Of a stretch of 9,732 nt of DNA, positions 6,792-9,732 are shown one piece after another. Each line of letters starts with the position of its first letter. Position 1 is the first letter of the stretch. The notes beneath the pieces are model-generated. The model searched no databases, had not been told where the DNA came from, and saw only the letters and a program-made list of their open reading frames with translations. Source of the stretch: an uncultured Woeseiaceae bacterium (GTDB lineage: Bacteria; Pseudomonadota; Gammaproteobacteria; Woeseiales; Woeseiaceae); assembly GCA_947259435.1 (NCBI GenBank), contig CAMYMP010000125.1:1-9732 (forward strand), in the 5' to 3' direction. The position numbers were made by a program, and so were the translations under genes.

Positions 6792-7427
6792 ATGGACAGA
6801 TTTCTGGAATTCAGCGGCAATCACACGCTGCTGGTGCTGGCTCTCGTGACCAGCTTCTTTGTGCTCGTTCTCACCGAGCTGCGCCGCAAGGCCAGCGGTC
6901 TCGTTGCGGTCGACCCAACGCATGCCGTTATGCTGATCAATAACGACGCGACGGTTGTCGACCTCAGAAATGCCGAGGCGTATGCGCGCGGCCACATCGT
7001 AAACGCGCGGAATATCCCGATGGATGAATTCGACGCCGGACACAAGAAAATTGCCAAGCTCAAGAACAAACCTATTGTGACCGTCTGCGACAGCGGAATG
7101 AGTTCGAACAAAATCGTCACGTCCATGCGCAAATCGGGTTATGAGAGCGTCTATGGTCTGAAGGGTGGTATGGCGGCATGGACCCAGGCAGGCCTCCCGG
7201 TCGTGACGGCCAAGAAAACAAAGAGCAAGGTGCCGGGACGACGCTCCAACAGCATGCTTTCAAAAAGCGTAACCAGAAATAGGAAACAGCATGGCAGACG
7301 AAAACAAAGACGAAGCAGACAAGCGTATTTCGATCAACAAGATTTACATCAAGGACCTCTCGTTCGAGTCACCACAGGCACCGAACATTTTCAGGTCCAC
7401 CGAGTGGAAACCAACAACAGACCTTAA
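6792..7427 (+). CDS. Membrane-anchored rhodanese-domain protein (YibN-like), over-long frame
   Basis: Residues 12-29 form one membrane helix, followed by a single rhodanese domain (about 38-137). The domain contains VVDLRNAEAYARGHI (55-69), the active-site loop VCDSGMSS with Cys99 (98-105), and the closing GLKGGMAAWTQAGLPVV (122-138). Rhodaneses carry sulfur on this cysteine; the physiological role of the YibN group is unclear. It heads the secB-gpsA operon as yibN does in E. coli. YibN proteins usually end just after the GLPVV segment at about 140 residues. Here the frame continues through a Lys/Arg-rich tail and overlaps the start of secB by 137 bases in another frame, ending at 7425-7427 with 211 residues. 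The tail looks like chance read-through after loss of a stop or a small frameshift. The domain call is secure, the 3' end is doubtful. Confidence 0.8.
   Translation: MDRFLEFSGNHTLLVLALVTSFFVLVLTELRRKASGLVAVDPTHAVMLINNDATVVDLRNAEAYARGHIVNARNIPMDEFDAGHKKIAKLKNKPIVTVCDSGMSSNKIVTSMRKSGYESVYGLKGGMAAWTQAGLPVVTAKKTKSKVPGRRSNSMLSKSVTRNRKQHGRRKQRRSRQAYFDQQDLHQGPLVRVTTGTEHFQVHRVETNNRP
7281..7284 (+). promoter_or_regulatory. Ribosome binding site of secB
   Basis: AGGA followed by 6 bases (AACAGC) and the ATG at 7291. It is the clearest ribosome binding site in this operon and fixes the secB start inside the over-long rhodanese frame. Confidence 0.75.
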
Positions 7428-7776
7428 TCTGCGCAGCAGCCACAGCAGCATTGAAGACGATGCTCATGAGGTTGTATTGACCGTAACAATCGATGCGAAG
7501 GAAGACGACAAGACGTTGTTCCTGGTCGAGGTCCAGCAAGCCGGATTGTTCTATATAGCGGGTTATAGCAAAGAGGAATTCGACGCGATTATTGGGAGCT
7601 TTTGTCCGAACATCCTGTTTCCCTATGCACGTGAGGCGATCGCAGGAATCATTCAGAAAGGTGGGTTCCCTGAATTCGTGTTACAGCCAATAAATTTCGA
7701 TGCGCTCTACCAGCAGTCGATGCTTCAGGCCGCACAAAAAGCAGAAGCAGAAGCCGGCAGCTCGGAGAAACACTGA
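7291..7776 (+). CDS. secB: Protein-export chaperone SecB
   Basis: A 161-residue protein, the usual SecB length, with an acidic N-terminus and an alanine/glutamate-rich C-terminal tail. Family landmarks are SFESPQAPNIF (24-34), the strand segment VVLTVTIDAK (61-70), CPNILFPYARE (105-115) and GGFPEFVLQPINFDALY (124-140). SecB is a cytosolic tetramer that holds precursor proteins unfolded and passes them to SecA for export through SecYEG. The ATG at 7291 is supported by AGGA 6 bases upstream. Its TGA stop overlaps the apparent CTG start of gpsA. In many gammaproteobacteria a glutaredoxin gene (grxC) precedes secB; here no glutaredoxin frame lies between the rhodanese gene and secB. Confidence 0.97.
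   Translation: MADENKDEADKRISINKIYIKDLSFESPQAPNIFRSTEWKPTTDLNLRSSHSSIEDDAHEVVLTVTIDAKEDDKTLFLVEVQQAGLFYIAGYSKEEFDAIIGSFCPNILFPYAREAIAGIIQKGGFPEFVLQPINFDALYQQSMLQAAQKAEAEAGSSEKH
7764..7767 (+). promoter_or_regulatory. Ribosome binding site supporting a CTG start of gpsA
   Basis: GGAG inside the last codons of secB lies 5 bases before CTG-7773. It is the only good ribosome binding site placed to start gpsA ahead of its nucleotide-binding motif. Confidence 0.5.
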
Positions 7777-8789
7777 TAAATCCGGCGTCTCCTCAGGAAA
7801 TTGCGGTTGTAGGCGCCGGCTCGTGGGGAACGGCGCTCGCGGTGCAACTCGCTCGCTGTGGCTGTAACGTACGGCTGGGTGGGGTCCTGGAGCTCGACCT
7901 TCTGGACGCCATGGCGACCGACCGCGAGAACGCGAGGTATCTCCCTGACGTCCGGTTTCCGCCGAATCTGCTCGCGAGCTCCGACATTGAAGAGTGCGTT
8001 GACGGCGCGCGCGATATCCTCGTCGTCGTGCCGAGCCATGGCTTACGCGAGACGTTGACGACGATCCGGCCGTTGCTCGGACCGCAGTCTCGGGTCTGCT
8101 GGGCGACGAAAGGCTTTGAACTGCACTCCGGTAAGCTACCGCATCAGGTCGCTGCTGAAGTATTGGGCTCCGATCGCCCAATCGCCGTGCTCTCCGGGCC
8201 AACGTTTGCCAAGGAGGTCGGCGCTGGCCTGCCCACGGCGATGACCATCGCTGCCAATAACGGCGAATTCGCAGATTCTCTTGCCAAATCATTGTCGAGC
8301 AACAAGTTCCGCGCCTACACATCGGACGACATTATCGGCGTCGAGGTCGGCGGCGCTGTAAAAAATGTGCTTGCCATCGCTGCCGGCATGTCCGACGGTC
8401 TTGGTTTTGGTGCCAATACACGAATTGCCTTAATAACGCGAGGGCTTGTCGAAATGAAGCGACTTGGTGTCGCGCTGGGGGCAGACCAGGAAACATTTAT
8501 GGGTCTGGCGTGCATGGGAGACCTCGTGCTGACCTGCACTGACAACCTGTCCCGGAACCGGCGTATGGGCCTTGCGCTCGCGGGCGGGATGTCGATCGAG
8601 GAAGCCAAACGGGAGATCCAGCAGGTCGTCGAGGGCGTTCTGGCTGCGGAGGCGGTCAGGGAAGTTGCCGATGGACTCGACATCGAGATGCCCATTTGTC
8701 ACCAGGTCTACCGTATATTGTACGAAGACACCTCTCCACGCGAAGCCGTCACGGCGCTGATGAGTCGCGAACTCAAATCCGAAAACTAG
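7773..8789 (+). CDS. gpsA: Glycerol-3-phosphate dehydrogenase [NAD(P)+], probable CTG start
   Basis: GpsA reduces dihydroxyacetone phosphate to sn-glycerol-3-phosphate, the backbone for phospholipids. From CTG-7773 the protein has 338 residues, like E. coli GpsA. The Rossmann motif GAGSWG is at 14-19, SGPTFAKEV at 141-149, the catalytic lysine in GGAVKN (Lys197) and GDLVLTCT at 249-256, followed by SRNRRMG. The first ATG, GTG or TTG in this frame is GTG-7842, which would delete the Rossmann glycines and cannot be the real start. The in-frame region back to the stop at 7671 has no ATG, GTG or TTG. CTG-7773 overlaps the secB stop as CTGA, the same geometry as the common ATGA overlap, with GGAG 5 bases upstream. 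The rarer ATA-7776 and ATT-7800 are possible but lack suitable ribosome binding sites. The segment after the first helix (VRLGGVLEL) lacks the tryptophan of the LWG motif seen in E. coli. Confidence 0.93.
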   Translation: MINPASPQEIAVVGAGSWGTALAVQLARCGCNVRLGGVLELDLLDAMATDRENARYLPDVRFPPNLLASSDIEECVDGARDILVVVPSHGLRETLTTIRPLLGPQSRVCWATKGFELHSGKLPHQVAAEVLGSDRPIAVLSGPTFAKEVGAGLPTAMTIAANNGEFADSLAKSLSSNKFRAYTSDDIIGVEVGGAVKNVLAIAAGMSDGLGFGANTRIALITRGLVEMKRLGVALGADQETFMGLACMGDLVLTCTDNLSRNRRMGLALAGGMSIEEAKREIQQVVEGVLAAEAVREVADGLDIEMPICHQVYRILYEDTSPREAVTALMSRELKSEN

Positions 8790-8873
8790 AACAAGAGTCC
8801 AGCATTGAGCAGCTGCGCAGCGGTTCGGTTAATGACGCCGGCAGGCTGGCAAGCGCGCGCAGATAGACTAAGC

Positions 8874-8901
8874 TTGTAAGACAAGACCAAAATCATAAAT
8901 T
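8874..8901 (+). promoter_or_regulatory. Possible weak promoter before the FAD oxidase gene
   Basis: TTGTAA (8874-8879) and TAAATT (8896-8901), 16 bases apart, resemble -35 and -10 boxes imperfectly in the AT-richer end of the 128-base gap after gpsA. The gap shows no T-run terminator. A run GGGGG (8906-8910), 7 bases before the ATG at 8918, may act as a weak ribosome binding site. Confidence 0.25.
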
Positions 8902-8917
8902 CATCGGGGGTTTGATC

Positions 8918-9732
8918 ATGGACCGACGTCGATTCTGTCGTACCGCACTTGCCGCGAGTGTAGCGGCCGCTATTCCAATGCTGCCAGGCTGCGAGCGCAA
9001 AGCGCCCGTTGCAACTGACGCTGTCACGAGTATTCGCGGCATTTCTCTCGATGGTGCTGAAATTGAACTCGAAAGAGCCGCGATCAAGGAGCTCGGAGAA
9101 AGTCTGACAGGTCCAGTCCTGTTATCGAATCATCCGCAGTACAACAGTGCCCGGAAAGTCTGGAACGGCATGCACGACCGACGACCAGCGCTAATCGCCC
9201 GCTGCATGAACAGCGAAGATGTAAGCAACGCCGTCACGTTTGCAAGGGAACGGGAGTTGCTGACTGCCGTTCGTGGGGGAGGGCACAGCTGGCCGGGCAA
9301 GTCCGTCGCGGATGACGGCATCATGATTGACCTGTCTCTGATGAACACCGTTGCTGCAGATCGCGACGCACGTCGCGCACGTGCGCGTGGCGGTGCGTTG
9401 TTGAATGCCCTGGATTCCGCCGCGCTCGAGTACGGCCTCGTGACAACTGCGGGCGTCGTGTCGCATACCGGTGTCGGCGGCTTCACTTTGGGCGGCGGCA
9501 TGGGGCGCCTTAATCGCAAGTACGGCCTCGCGATCGACAACCTGCGCTCTGCAGAAATCGTCACGGCTGATGGGCAGGTCCGTACAGTCAGCGATGAGCA
9601 GGAGGCTGATCTCTTCTGGGCTATTCGTGGCGGCGGCGGCAACTTCGGTGTGGTCACGGAATTCGAGTTTCAACTGCACCCGTTCGAGCGCAGAGTTTTT
9701 TCGGGCAATATCATCTGGCCGGTCGCACAGGC
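8918..9732 (+). CDS. FAD-linked oxidoreductase with Tat-lipoprotein signal (partial, 3' end outside)
   Basis: The first 271 codons are present and the frame runs off the window. The N-terminus MDRRRFCRTAL fits a twin-arginine (Tat) signal (RRxF), followed by a short alanine-rich core and MLPGC, a lipobox-like site with Cys25. It is therefore probably folded with its cofactor in the cytoplasm, exported by Tat and anchored by lipid. The mature part is a PCMH-type FAD domain: NGMHDRRPALIARC (83-96), then AVRGGGHSWPG (117-127), where His123 is the expected covalent 8-alpha FAD attachment site, then SHTGVGGFTLGGGMGRL (182-198) and WAIRGGGGNFGVVTEFEF (234-251). In enzymes with doubly attached FAD a cysteine lies in the GxC segment before the TGVGG stretch; here it is valine (GVVSHTG), suggesting single attachment. 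The C-terminal substrate domain, probably berberine-bridge type, is outside the window. The substrate is unknown. Confidence 0.87.
   Translation, partial: MDRRRFCRTALAASVAAAIPMLPGCERKAPVATDAVTSIRGISLDGAEIELERAAIKELGESLTGPVLLSNHPQYNSARKVWNGMHDRRPALIARCMNSEDVSNAVTFARERELLTAVRGGGHSWPGKSVADDGIMIDLSLMNTVAADRDARRARARGGALLNALDSAALEYGLVTTAGVVSHTGVGGFTLGGGMGRLNRKYGLAIDNLRSAEIVTADGQVRTVSDEQEADLFWAIRGGGGNFGVVTEFEFQLHPFERRVFSGNIIWPVAQ

Noticed and set aside
6720..7043. Upstream extension of the envC frame to an ATG at 7043
   Set aside because: The extra 108 residues lie antisense to the rhodanese gene and would bury the signal peptide that starts at 6719.
8812..8821. 10-base palindrome GCTGCGCAGC after gpsA
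   Set aside because: It is too short to form a good hairpin and no T-run follows; neither a terminator nor an operator can be supported.
8873..8885. CTTGT/ACAAG hairpin before the FAD oxidase gene
   Set aside because: A 5-base-pair AT-rich stem with a 3-base loop and no T-run is expected by chance.

Overview
The window looks like a gammaproteobacterial chromosome segment. The main reason is gene order. An envelope operon on the minus strand (envC, then a CtpA/Prc-type protease, then a YibQ-like deacetylase) lies back to back with a plus-strand yibN-like rhodanese / secB / gpsA operon, an arrangement familiar from Pseudomonas and, in part, Escherichia. The base composition is fairly GC-rich. 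I cannot name the species.

Layout from left to right. (1) 2-154 (+) is the C-terminal end of an AbgT-family transporter. It is followed after 10 bases by a HerA-like (DUF87) ATPase of 798 residues, 165-2561 (+). (2) A four-gene minus-strand block is transcribed from about 6720 down to 2558: envC (6719-5559), a CtpA/Prc-type S41 protease gene (5460-4212), a yibQ-like gene (4215-3466), and a secreted protein made of six Kazal-type inhibitor domains (3421-2558). The protease gene is broken by a perfect 28-bp tandem duplication. (3) A plus-strand block, divergent from envC across a 72-base gap, holds a membrane-anchored rhodanese (6792-7427), secB (7291-7776) and gpsA (7773-8789). (4) 8918 to the end (+) is the first part of an exported FAD-linked oxidase with Tat-lipoprotein features.

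How they fit together. EnvC normally activates the amidases that split septal peptidoglycan, CtpA proteases process or degrade periplasmic envelope proteins, and YibQ is a putative envelope deacetylase, so block 2 concerns the cell wall. SecB is the export chaperone and GpsA makes glycerol-3-phosphate for phospholipids, so block 3 feeds membrane and envelope assembly. Two genes usually found here in relatives, gpmI next to envC and grxC next to secB, are absent.

The points most worth a second look are: the 28-bp duplication that splits the protease gene; the array of six four-cysteine Kazal domains, all lacking the same disulfide; gpsA, which has no ATG, GTG or TTG start and appears to start at a CTG overlapping the secB stop; and the rhodanese frame, which has no stop before secB and runs 137 bases into it.
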